Below are positions 1 through 5,658 of a stretch of 7,447 nt of DNA, piece by piece. The stretch's first letter is position 1. Every line of letters starts with the position of its first letter. Below the pieces are notes generated by a model. The model did no database searches. It was given only the letters and a program-made list of their open reading frames with translations, and was not told the origin of the DNA. The DNA comes from CAYGVX01 sp964395545 (lineage in GTDB: Archaea; Thermoproteota; Bathyarchaeia; Bathyarchaeales; SOJC01): contig CAYNAW010000057.1 of assembly GCA_964395545.1 (NCBI GenBank), positions 1 through 7,447 of the forward strand, written 5' to 3'. A program made the translations under genes and the position numbers.

Positions 1-154
1 GATACCCAGTGTCAGAGAATTGAGAGGCTTATTGGGACTCAGATGAATGAGTGACGCGCGCGTCCTTGTTGTCTTGTTGTTATCGAGTCCGAATACGCAC
101 GCATAGGAATCTGGATTAGCATGGTGGGGTCGCTGAGATCTGAACCCACTACAA

Positions 155-173
155 GTGTGGAAGTCTCCAGCAC
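155..173. repeat. Short imperfect hairpin in gene-free left end
   Basis: The stretch 1-242 holds no supportable gene. Its only clear structure is an inverted repeat in which GTG-TGGA pairs with TCCA-G-CAC around the 4-nt loop AGTC, giving 7 bp with one bulged G. On the minus strand it is followed by a T-arm-like and CCA-like sequence, but a tRNA cannot be folded from it. It lies about 70 bp downstream of the stop of the minus-strand gene at 243-551, so it could belong to that transcript's 3' end, but no T-tract follows it directly. Function is unknown. Confidence 0.3.
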
Positions 174-242
174 AACCCTTTCTTGGGGACCCGCTAGTGT
201 AACTATACGTTCCAGTTTTGAGTGGTCAATATTCCACAGTCA

Positions 243-551
243 CTAGGGTTTGACGCTTGTCTTTCCGAGGATCTTGGCCAGTCTTCGTGTGTGTGCTTCC
301 CGCGTGGTTAGTGGATATATCTCGCGTTCGGTGTAGAAGAACAGGGGGTCTTCACCTACTATTCTGGCTAGGTCGTCGTCAGCATTCGCGTTTACTATTA
401 GTGCATCGCCTTGGTGGCCTGTCAGGTGATATGAGACGTCTACAACCTTCGTCTTCTCAAGCTCGTCAAGGTACTTGAAGTGCGCCGGGAGCAGCTTGGC
501 CCAGACTTCCACTGGTAGCTGTTTCACTTTTGTTACTATCAGGAATTTCAT
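243..551 (-). CDS. Muconolactone isomerase-like small dimeric alpha/beta-barrel protein
   Basis: A 102-residue protein with a ferredoxin-like alternation of strands and helices: an opening strand MKFLIVTKV, a helix around residues 15-33, a strand ending in DVSYHLTG near residue 45, a strand GDALIVNAN at 48-56, a second helix at about 57-68 and a final strand EREIYPLT at 75-82. The pattern of small residues, the central 'G..GDALI' and the terminal 'EIYPL' resemble the muconolactone delta-isomerase/dimeric alpha-beta-barrel superfamily, whose members are about 90-100 residues. Many archaeal members have no known catechol pathway, so the substrate cannot be inferred. The ATG at 551 is preceded by a TATA box but no strong Shine-Dalgarno sequence, suggesting a very short leader. 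It lies downstream of the regulator gene on the same strand but 161 bp away, so it is probably a separate transcript. The fold assignment is fairly likely; the enzymatic role is open. Confidence 0.72.
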   Translation of the reverse strand: MKFLIVTKVKQLPVEVWAKLLPAHFKYLDELEKTKVVDVSYHLTGHQGDALIVNANADDDLARIVGEDPLFFYTEREIYPLTTREAHTRRLAKILGKTSVKP

Positions 552-575
552 TTCTCGTCGATTCCTATTTTTCCT

Positions 576-586
576 GAGGCCGATAT
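576..586 (-). promoter_or_regulatory. Candidate operator word, copy 1
   Basis: On the minus strand, in the direction of the gene at 243-551, this reads ATATCGGCCTC. The identical 11-mer occurs at 1981-1991 in the direction of the hydrogenase operon. Here it overlaps the downstream half of the TATA box, where a bound protein would block transcription. Two copies in two upstream regions are suggestive but could be chance. Confidence 0.3.
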
Positions 587-596
587 AAATTGCTTT
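582..596 (-). promoter_or_regulatory. Archaeal TATA box for the isomerase-like gene
   Basis: Read on the minus strand this is TTTATATC (582-589), preceded by the A-rich stretch CAAAAGCAA, which fits a BRE. It lies about 31-38 bp upstream of the ATG at 551. With the usual archaeal distance of about 26 bp from TATA centre to start, transcription would begin near 559-560. That leaves a leader under 10 nt, consistent with the lack of a good ribosome binding site. Confidence 0.6.
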
Positions 597-622
597 TGGA
601 GTATGTGCGAGGATTTGCTGCT

Positions 623-649
623 CTCACTGAGAACGTGCGTTCCGGTGAG
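623..649. repeat. 27-bp inverted repeat between regulator and isomerase-like gene
   Basis: The arms are CTCAC-TGA-GAACG and CGTTC-CG-GTGAG around a central TG. The inner GAACG/CGTTC and outer CTCAC/GTGAG blocks both pair perfectly, separated by a 3/2-nt internal mismatch. It lies about 34-60 bp upstream of the TATA box of the gene at 243-551 and 64-90 bp downstream of the stop of the regulator gene. No T-run follows on the minus strand, so a regulator binding site or RNA 3'-end structure is more likely than a classical terminator. Confidence 0.45.
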
Positions 650-712
650 TGCCTCTCGGGCGCGCGAAGCCCATCTGGGTTCCATACTTCCCTGATCATT
701 ACCTGATTTTCC

Positions 713-1753
713 TCAGACTCTGAAGTGCATGTATTTTTGGTCTATCAACCCTAATGATATTCTCGTCGGGCTTACATCGACAGCACTCTTTGCTGAAAAG
801 TACTGAATATCGGCGTGCCCAATAGTATTGGGATGAAAAAGCCCCTGTTCAATCTCCCACTCAAGTTCTTGAGTCAAGTTCTGAAATGCTCCGAACAGGA
901 GTATGTCGTATCTGCCTTCCTTTATACTAAAGGCCATAGTCACATGAGGATCGTTTCTGATCATCTGGATGAATTTCTGCTTGGGCTCTTTAATCTCCAA
1001 TCTGCAGATGGTCAAGATATAGGTCGGCGGGGCGAAGAAGTTGGGGAACCTGCAGACTGGGTTGGAGATCACCCTTTCCTGGAGAAGCTCTCTTGTCCAG
1101 TTCATTATGGTTTTTCTGCTTACGCCCAGTTCCTCTGCGAGTCTGTTCTCATTGATCTTGATGCACTTACCTCGCGTAAGAAGCTTGATTATGTTCATGG
1201 ATATAGCGTCGATCTTGAACCCGTTAATCGCCGTGTACCCTGTTCTTGTCAGGTCTTCCTCCAGCAAACGCGTCGGAGCACTGGGGTCGTATTTTACCAT
1301 CAGCTGGTTTGAGAAGAATGATGTTGAACTTGGCGGGAGGTTGCCGTTGACTAGTGGAATCTTGCGCTCAACGGCAAGTTGTTCTCTCCATAGCTGGTAC
1401 GATGTGATGTCTTTGTGATAGAGGATCAGCAAGGAATTGTATTCCAAGTACCTCGACCTAAAAGCGGCAAAGATATGCGGGTCTTCCCTGAACCACGTTT
1501 CGATGTTTTCGTCATAAGGGAGCTGCGCCCAAACCAGAACTAGGAGCGGGTACTCTTTGTACAACCCCATGTACGGAAAAACAGGCGGATTAAGCAGTTG
1601 CTTGTCGAATATCTCTTCGATTCGTCCCTGAATTGTGCTTCTGTGCTTCCGCAAATTCTTCGAAAGACAATGGATGTTGGCGCTCACACCTTCTCCAAAA
1701 ACAAGCTTCCTTAACAAGCCCTGTTTCGAACCGGTCGTCTTAGCCCTTAACAT
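713..1753 (-). CDS. Lrp/AsnC-like transcription regulator, internally duplicated
   Basis: A 346-residue cytoplasmic DNA-binding protein. The clearest domain is a winged helix-turn-helix at about residues 186-232, with 'LAEELGVSRKTIMNWTRELL' as the helix-turn-helix core. It is followed at 244-302 by a beta-alpha-beta-beta-alpha-like domain resembling the Lrp/AsnC ligand-binding (RAM) domain. The first half repeats this layout: a divergent HTH at 12-57 and a sensor-like domain at 67-125. The halves align at an offset of about 177 residues; 'DPHIFAAF' (91-98) matches 'DPHVTMAF' (268-275), and 'NPPVFP' matches 'NPVCRFP'. Ordinary Lrp proteins are about 150 residues, so this is a tandem fusion. 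The start ATG at 1753 has a GGAGGAG ribosome binding site 8 nt upstream. It is transcribed away from the hydrogenase operon across a 302-bp gap, an arrangement typical of a local regulator. Its effector is unknown; amino acids such as glutamate or glutamine would fit the neighbours but this is inference. Confidence 0.8.
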   Translation of the reverse strand: MLRAKTTGSKQGLLRKLVFGEGVSANIHCLSKNLRKHRSTIQGRIEEIFDKQLLNPPVFPYMGLYKEYPLLVLVWAQLPYDENIETWFREDPHIFAAFRSRYLEYNSLLILYHKDITSYQLWREQLAVERKIPLVNGNLPPSSTSFFSNQLMVKYDPSAPTRLLEEDLTRTGYTAINGFKIDAISMNIIKLLTRGKCIKINENRLAEELGVSRKTIMNWTRELLQERVISNPVCRFPNFFAPPTYILTICRLEIKEPKQKFIQMIRNDPHVTMAFSIKEGRYDILLFGAFQNLTQELEWEIEQGLFHPNTIGHADIQYFSAKSAVDVSPTRISLGLIDQKYMHFRV

Positions 1754-1761
1754 GCCGCAGG

Positions 1762-1809
1762 CTCCTCCAGGGTTCAGAATTAACAGACATCGAGTTCGTC
1801 GAGATAAAG
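1762..1809 (-). promoter_or_regulatory. Promoter and ribosome binding site of the regulator gene
   Basis: On the minus strand a TATA-like CTTTATCT lies at 1802-1809 and a strong Shine-Dalgarno GGAGGAG at 1762-1768, 8 nt from the ATG at 1753. The expected start point near 1779 gives a leader of about 25 nt that includes the ribosome binding site. A small dyad (TCGA-GTTCG-TCGA, 1790-1802) touches the downstream edge of the TATA box and could be an autoregulatory site, though it is weak. Confidence 0.5.
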
Positions 1810-1980
1810 GTATTTGGTCAAAAACCCGGTATTCTCTGGCAAGAATGGGCGAACTGTGGCGTTTCCCCTTCCTATTATGTTCACTTTAGCCCAATGCATA
1901 GGGACTAATTATACGCACATACTGCAGGACTATTCGCCTCGTTTGGGTCCAGCCTCCTCAAATCTGGTTGCCAGTTGACC

Positions 1981-1991
1981 ATATCGGCCTC
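1981..1991 (+). promoter_or_regulatory. Candidate operator word, copy 2
   Basis: ATATCGGCCTC, identical to the word at 576-586 and in the same orientation relative to the gene it precedes. Here it lies about 17-27 bp upstream of the TATA-like element at 2008-2016, where an activator or a BRE-proximal regulator could bind, unlike copy 1 which overlaps its TATA box. Confidence 0.3.
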
Positions 1992-2000
1992 TTTCATCGT

Positions 2001-2023
2001 AATCGGGAAATTAATACCCGATT
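2001..2023. promoter_or_regulatory. Perfect inverted repeat bracketing the operon TATA-like element
   Basis: AATCGGG (2001-2007), a 9-nt AT-only spacer (2008-2016) and CCCGATT (2017-2023) form an exact 7-9-7 dyad in the divergent control region. Each half-site would be one turn or more apart on the same DNA face (16 bp centre to centre), suitable for a dimeric helix-turn-helix protein. The spacer is the best TATA-like sequence at the right distance from the first gene of the operon, so binding would compete with TBP. The adjacent Lrp-like regulator is the obvious candidate ligand. Confidence 0.5.
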
Positions 2024-2048
2024 CTGCTCTCTAGACTCTCATGAGGTG
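2008..2048 (+). promoter_or_regulatory. Operon promoter (TATA-like) and first ribosome binding site
   Basis: AAATTAATA (2008-2016), preceded by CGGG, resembles a BRE/TATA pair. It predicts a start near 2038-2040, just upstream of the ribosome binding site GAGGTG (2043-2048), which sits 7 nt before the GTG start at 2056. An ATG at 2041 is followed in frame by a stop (tga) after two codons, so the GTG is the sensible start. A second AT-rich element, TAATTATA (1906-1913), would give a much longer leader and is a less likely alternative. Confidence 0.42.
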
Positions 2049-2055
2049 GTGAACA

Positions 2056-2811
2056 GTGAAAGAAAAGGACCTTGAAGCACAATTCGGAGAGGACTTGGGC
2101 AAAACCGTCACACTGCTAAAATTCGGGGGCATCGTCTTGAAAACAGAGTCAAGCGAAATCATTCCATGCGAGGTGCCGATGGCTGAAATGCGTTCAATTC
2201 CGCTGGAGATTCCTATTGACGGGATCAAGCATCACATTCAGGGCCGCTTCCCAGGAGGCGCATCCCTTGGGCCAACTGATGACTCTGGCCTGATGAGCCT
2301 TCCCCTCTACACTGGGGAGGAGAGCTCTGCAGCGCAGGTTTTCGAGGAATTGGTCAAGAATGGAGGATCTACGAACACAGAGGTCAAGATTCCGATGGTG
2401 ACCATAACGACCAAAGTCTGCGGGCGCTGTGACGATGGACGAGAAGTTCAGTCACTAGGCGTTCTACCGCTATGGAGAGACAACACCGCAATAATGCTAG
2501 AGCTTGACTGGTCTGAAGGTAGCCCAGCAGAAGACGCCATCAATCCGGAATGGTTCATCCGCGCCTCACCAAAACTCCCTGTGGATCAAGGCTTCCAACG
2601 GCTGAAGGATTGCTCCAAGCTTTCGCCGCTAATTGAAACGTGCTCATATCATCTCTACGTCAACCCGGCTTCCTTGGGCAAGCAAGTTCTCGGAGAAGGA
2701 CGCCAATATCCGAGCACATCCTGGCAACGTGAATGGGTGTTCAAAAGCCGTGAAGAGCTTCTCAACGCAATAATGCGCCTAGCTGAGACAATCGCAACTG
2801 AATATGAGTGA
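2056..2811 (+). CDS. Conserved-looking protein of unknown function, first gene of hydrogenase operon
   Basis: A 251-residue soluble protein that I do not recognise. There is no signal peptide or membrane segment. It contains a CGRC pair at residues 122-125 inside 'TKVCGRCDDGREVQSLG', with further cysteines at 38, 186 and 196, so a metal or Fe-S site is possible but not shown. The N-terminal half is rich in predicted strands with Gly/Pro turns (residues 20-85); the C-terminus (229-250) looks like an amphipathic helix. The start is GTG, supported by GAGGTG 7 nt upstream. It ends 6 bp before the hydrogenase small subunit, so it is translated with the hydrogenase and may be an accessory electron-transfer subunit, an assembly factor or a partner-docking protein. 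Length and sequence do not match MvhD, a hydrogenase maturation endopeptidase or a glutamine amidotransferase. Confidence 0.75.
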   Translation: MKEKDLEAQFGEDLGKTVTLLKFGGIVLKTESSEIIPCEVPMAEMRSIPLEIPIDGIKHHIQGRFPGGASLGPTDDSGLMSLPLYTGEESSAAQVFEELVKNGGSTNTEVKIPMVTITTKVCGRCDDGREVQSLGVLPLWRDNTAIMLELDWSEGSPAEDAINPEWFIRASPKLPVDQGFQRLKDCSKLSPLIETCSYHLYVNPASLGKQVLGEGRQYPSTSWQREWVFKSREELLNAIMRLAETIATEYE

Positions 2812-2817
2812 CCGCAC

Positions 2818-3642
2818 ATGACGGCGGAAAAAGACCTCCCGGAACTCAAGGTTGCCACTCTGCAACTATGCGGATGTTCTGGGTGCCACATTGCTCTTCT
2901 CGACATGGGTCCTGTTCTCTTCAGTCTGGTCGGGCAGAAGAAACTGCACGTCAAGTACTCGCAGATTCTGATGGATCAGAAAGACCTCAAAGAAAGGATT
3001 GACCTGCTTCTTGTCGAAGGTTGCGTGGCGACTGAGCACGATGAGCAAGTCTTGAAGGCCTCTGCGGCCCTCGCTGACAAGGTGGTTGCGATCGGATCAT
3101 GCGCTTGCTTCGGCGGACCTGGTGCCATCGCAAATCAGTACGAACGATCTGAAGTTCTCCGAAAGGCGTTTGCTGATACAGCTTCACCGAAAATCCAAGT
3201 TCCGCGGGACAATCTGCCCGTGATCCATGAATTCTATTGTTCAATTGACACTTTTGTGAAAGTCGATTTCTACGTTCCAGGGTGTCCCCCTGAAAGGGAG
3301 ATCCTCGCGGATTTCGTAAGCAACGTCGTCAATGGCAGAAGATCCGTTGGATATGTTAACACGGTATGTGACGAATGCTCACGCAAGAGAACAGGGCGAT
3401 CGCCACTTCAGTTCAAAAGAATCATCGAAGTCGATGACATCGATCCTGAACTATGCCTGGTTGAACAAGGAATCATCTGCATGGGAAAGATGACGATCGG
3501 AGGATGCGCGGCAAGATGCCCTCGCGCAGGTGCGCCGTGCGAAGGATGCAGAGGGTTCAGTCTTGTCTTGAAAGAAGTTTCACCGAACGACTCGCCCGAG
3601 ATCAAAAGCGTCTTGACAAGATCAAGCGGGAGGACCGTGTGA
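2818..3642 (+). CDS. [NiFe]-hydrogenase small subunit, group 3 (MvhG/HydD-like)
   Basis: A 274-residue cytoplasmic electron-transfer subunit of a soluble group 3 hydrogenase. The N-terminal flavodoxin-like domain holds the proximal [4Fe-4S] ligands C20 and C23 (in CGCSGCH), C95 (GSCACFGG) and C156 (VPGCPPER). The C-terminal ferredoxin-like part holds eight more: C184, C187, C213, C221, C230, C234, C241 and C244, enough for two further clusters. There is no twin-arginine signal, as expected for a cytosolic enzyme. Normal members have a 'GPxTRxGC' stretch before the last cysteines; here it is 'GKMTIGGC' (223-230), an unusual change next to the outermost cluster where partners dock. The ATG at 2818 has only a weak ribosome binding site, so coupling to the upstream gene is likely. 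Its stop overlaps the large-subunit start by one base. The group 3b versus 3c assignment is unclear because no diagnostic partner subunit is present. Confidence 0.93.
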   Translation: MTAEKDLPELKVATLQLCGCSGCHIALLDMGPVLFSLVGQKKLHVKYSQILMDQKDLKERIDLLLVEGCVATEHDEQVLKASAALADKVVAIGSCACFGGPGAIANQYERSEVLRKAFADTASPKIQVPRDNLPVIHEFYCSIDTFVKVDFYVPGCPPEREILADFVSNVVNGRRSVGYVNTVCDECSRKRTGRSPLQFKRIIEVDDIDPELCLVEQGIICMGKMTIGGCAARCPRAGAPCEGCRGFSLVLKEVSPNDSPEIKSVLTRSSGRTV

Positions 3643-4985
3643 TGACCCAATCACTGTTGATAAAGCCAATCACCCGTGTCGAAGGTCACGGCATGCTCAA
3701 CGTCCGATTCAACGATGCCGGCACTTTTGAAGAAGTGCGATTCCAATCCTATGAGCCGCCTCGAGGATTTGAGCGGATTTTCATAGGAATGGAGGGCGAA
3801 GAGGTACCGAGACTGGCAAGTAAGATCTGCGGCATCTGCTCCTCAGCCTACAGTGTCGTGGCAGCGGAAGCAATTGAGAAGTGCTGGGAAATTGAACCTC
3901 CGGAGGATGCCCGGAAACTGAGAGAACTAATGCTCCTAAGCAACCTGCTAAACAGCCATACTCTGCACTTGGTCATGTTGGCTATGCCCGATTTCGTTTG
4001 CCCGACTTCAGACGAGAAAAACGTCGTCGGTCTCCTAGCTCGAGATCACAGACTGGTCAATGCCTCTATTCGACTTAGGGCGATCGGACAAGGTATAACA
4101 GAGGCAATAGGCGGCCGACCAATCCACCCCGCCACGGTGATTCCGGGAGGAAACACCAAATCCCTGGCTAAAGAAGAAATGCGCAAGATCGAAACGGAAT
4201 TGACTGAAGCTAGAACTCTGCTCGAGATAGTCAAGGACCGTGCGCTCAGGATTCTGGAATCAAACGCGCCGTTGTTCGAACGATTCGGCAAGGTTACGTC
4301 AAGCTTCCTATGCCTGAAGCAGGAGAAACACCTGACGCTGATGGACCGCGATCTGGAATTGGCGTTGAGCAACGGAAAGATTTCGATTATGAGTCCTGAA
4401 GCGTACTCGACGTCTATTGCTGAGCGTGTGGTCAGTCACTCCTTCATCAAACTACCGTACCTCAACCATCTGGGAAAAGACGAGCTGATCCGAGTCGGAT
4501 CGTTGGCGCGCATCAACCGAGCCTGCTGGGACAATCCATTGCTGCAGAGTTTTAGCCGAGCCTTTCGCAGACCTACTCAGTCCACTCTTGCCTACAACAT
4601 TGCCCGCGCCGTGGAGCTCGAAGAGTGCGTGAAGAGAATGCAGGCAATTGTGAGCGGCGGCATCGGCACGCACACCAGGGACGCCGTGAAACCGAAGGCA
4701 GGACACGGCGTCGGAATCGTTGAGGCACCCCGAGGCATATTGTACCATCGGTATGCGACCGATCACCGCGGAGTAGTGACAGATGCCGAGGTAATCGCGC
4801 CTACTACGCAGAATGCCTTGGCCATAGAGAAGTCAGCCGACGCGGCGGCCCGCGAGCGTTTCAGCAACAAGTCCTATTCGGAGGTAACCCAGGAGGATCT
4901 GGACAGCATCGAATCGGTTGTCCGGGCTTACGATCCGTGTATTTCATGTTCCGTTCATCTTGTTCGAATCAAAAAGGAGGTATAA
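3642..4985 (+). CDS. [NiFe]-hydrogenase large (catalytic) subunit, group 3, with altered L1 motif
   Basis: A 447-residue catalytic subunit that would carry the Ni-Fe centre. The N-terminal RVEGHG (12-17) is typical. L1 is 'KICGICSSAY' (61-70) with Ni ligands C63 and C66; L2 is 'DPCISCSVH' (431-439) with C433 and C436, identical in form to archaeal group 3b enzymes such as the Pyrococcus soluble hydrogenase. 'EAPRGILYH' (361-369) gives the conserved active-site arginine. After His439 come eight residues (LVRIKKEV), the expected peptide removed by a maturation protease once Ni is inserted. Two departures stand out: the usual Arg of RxCGxC is Lys61, and the conserved His four residues after the second L1 cysteine is Tyr70. 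The ATG shares its A with the small-subunit stop (TGATG at 3640-3644), with GGGAGG (3628-3633) upstream; a GTG one codon earlier is an alternative. All four Ni cysteines remain, so it is probably active, though perhaps tuned differently. Confidence 0.94.
   Translation: MTQSLLIKPITRVEGHGMLNVRFNDAGTFEEVRFQSYEPPRGFERIFIGMEGEEVPRLASKICGICSSAYSVVAAEAIEKCWEIEPPEDARKLRELMLLSNLLNSHTLHLVMLAMPDFVCPTSDEKNVVGLLARDHRLVNASIRLRAIGQGITEAIGGRPIHPATVIPGGNTKSLAKEEMRKIETELTEARTLLEIVKDRALRILESNAPLFERFGKVTSSFLCLKQEKHLTLMDRDLELALSNGKISIMSPEAYSTSIAERVVSHSFIKLPYLNHLGKDELIRVGSLARINRACWDNPLLQSFSRAFRRPTQSTLAYNIARAVELEECVKRMQAIVSGGIGTHTRDAVKPKAGHGVGIVEAPRGILYHRYATDHRGVVTDAEVIAPTTQNALAIEKSADAAARERFSNKSYSEVTQEDLDSIESVVRAYDPCISCSVHLVRIKKEV
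4974..4980 (+). promoter_or_regulatory. Strong ribosome binding site deciding the GXGXG gene start
   Basis: AAGGAGG lies inside the last codons of the hydrogenase large subunit, 7 nt before the ATG at 4988. It selects this start over upstream in-frame ATGs at 4937 and 4946, which would overlap the large subunit far more. It is the best Shine-Dalgarno match in the window and may raise the level of this subunit relative to the hydrogenase. Confidence 0.75.
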
Positions 4986-4987
4986 AC

Positions 4988-5647
4988 ATGGAAAAAGAGA
5001 TAGATGCAAAATTGATGGATACAAGCGAAGTGAACACCGCCATAAAGAAGAACGTCAACGGTAATGGTGAGGAGAAAATACTCCTGCAAAGCGCCCCCAA
5101 GCTGGACAACATCGCAGTTGGCATGAACAAAAGCGTCAGCATCGTCATAAGAAATGACGTCGGTGATCTCGTCGGAGCTCTAAACGACGGCGCTTCGATA
5201 AAGATCGAGGGACATGCCGGAAGATACGTAGGTGACGGAATGACCGCTGGCGAAATCGTCGTGGAAGGCAACGCAGAAGAAGGCGCAGGCACGGCCATGT
5301 GCGGCGGGACTCTCGTAGTCAAAGGATGCGCAACTGACCACGTTGGACAGCTGCTCAAAGGCGGCACGGTGATGGTGGTAGGAAGCGTTGGCGACCTAGC
5401 TGGATCGTTCATGATCGCCGGCAAAGTTGTCATCGGCGGAGACGCAGGTCTTGACCTTGGCGCGTCCATGATAGCTGGAGCGATCTACCTCAGAGGTGAC
5501 TGTGAGAGACTGGGAGACAAGCTCAGTCAAACGGGGCTGACTGATGATGACAAGGCATATTTGACAGAGCTTTTTCGCAAATACGGCGTTCAAATGAACG
5601 TAGACGAGTTCAAGAAAATCGCGCCACAAGAAAGCAAGCTGATGTGA
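4988..5647 (+). CDS. Stand-alone GXGXG beta-helix protein (glutamate synthase C-terminal domain, GltB3-like)
   Basis: A 219-residue protein built around a right-handed beta-helix. From about residue 68 to 171 a turn of roughly 19 residues recurs, with strands starting near 71, 90, 109, 128, 147 and 166 and ending in G-x-A/V-G type corners such as 'IKIEGHAG', 'IVVEGNAEEGAG', 'VMVVGSVGDLAG' and 'VVIGGDAGLDLG'. This is the GXGXG domain found at the C-terminus of bacterial glutamate synthase alpha chains and in FwdC/FmdC of formylmethanofuran dehydrogenase. In archaea it is a separate gene beside the FMN subunit, as here, where the next gene begins 11 bp later. The domain is structural, holding the amidotransferase and synthase domains together. 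The extra N-terminus (1-50) is polar, and the helical tail (184-212) may mediate assembly. An FwdC identity is less likely because no other formylmethanofuran dehydrogenase gene is nearby. Confidence 0.88.
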   Translation: MEKEIDAKLMDTSEVNTAIKKNVNGNGEEKILLQSAPKLDNIAVGMNKSVSIVIRNDVGDLVGALNDGASIKIEGHAGRYVGDGMTAGEIVVEGNAEEGAGTAMCGGTLVVKGCATDHVGQLLKGGTVMVVGSVGDLAGSFMIAGKVVIGGDAGLDLGASMIAGAIYLRGDCERLGDKLSQTGLTDDDKAYLTELFRKYGVQMNVDEFKKIAPQESKLM

Positions 5648-5658
5648 GGTGAAGCTGA

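Noticed and set aside
122..194. tRNA-like sequence on the minus strand: a T-loop-like GGGTTCAGATC and a terminal ACCCCACCA within about 73 nt.
   Set aside because: The T-stem is mismatched, no anticodon stem with U33 can be formed, and the 5' end does not pair fully with the 3' acceptor strand. At most it is a decayed relic.
1635..1889. Plus-strand open frame crossing the start of the regulator gene.
   Set aside because: It is antisense to the regulator's N-terminus and promoter and has no recognisable motif or ribosome binding site.
3504..3641. Upstream extension of the hydrogenase large subunit by 46 residues to an ATG at 3504.
   Set aside because: The extension overlaps the cysteine-rich end of the small subunit, and its sequence does not resemble a hydrogenase N-terminus. 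The ATG at 3642 follows GGGAGG and places RVEGHG at the usual position.
4937..4987. Upstream ATG starts for the GXGXG protein.
   Set aside because: They lie inside the L2 region of the large subunit, whereas AAGGAGG at 4974-4980 points clearly to the ATG at 4988.
4969..5469. Long minus-strand open frame opposite the GXGXG gene.
   Set aside because: Its Ser/Pro/Thr-rich composition is the reverse-strand image of a Gly/Val-rich beta-helix repeat, and the plus-strand gene is well supported.
4988..5647. Reading the GXGXG protein as formylmethanofuran dehydrogenase subunit C.
   Set aside because: The fold is shared, but the adjacent FMN glutamate synthase subunit and the absence of FwdA, B or D make the glutamate synthase assignment far more likely.
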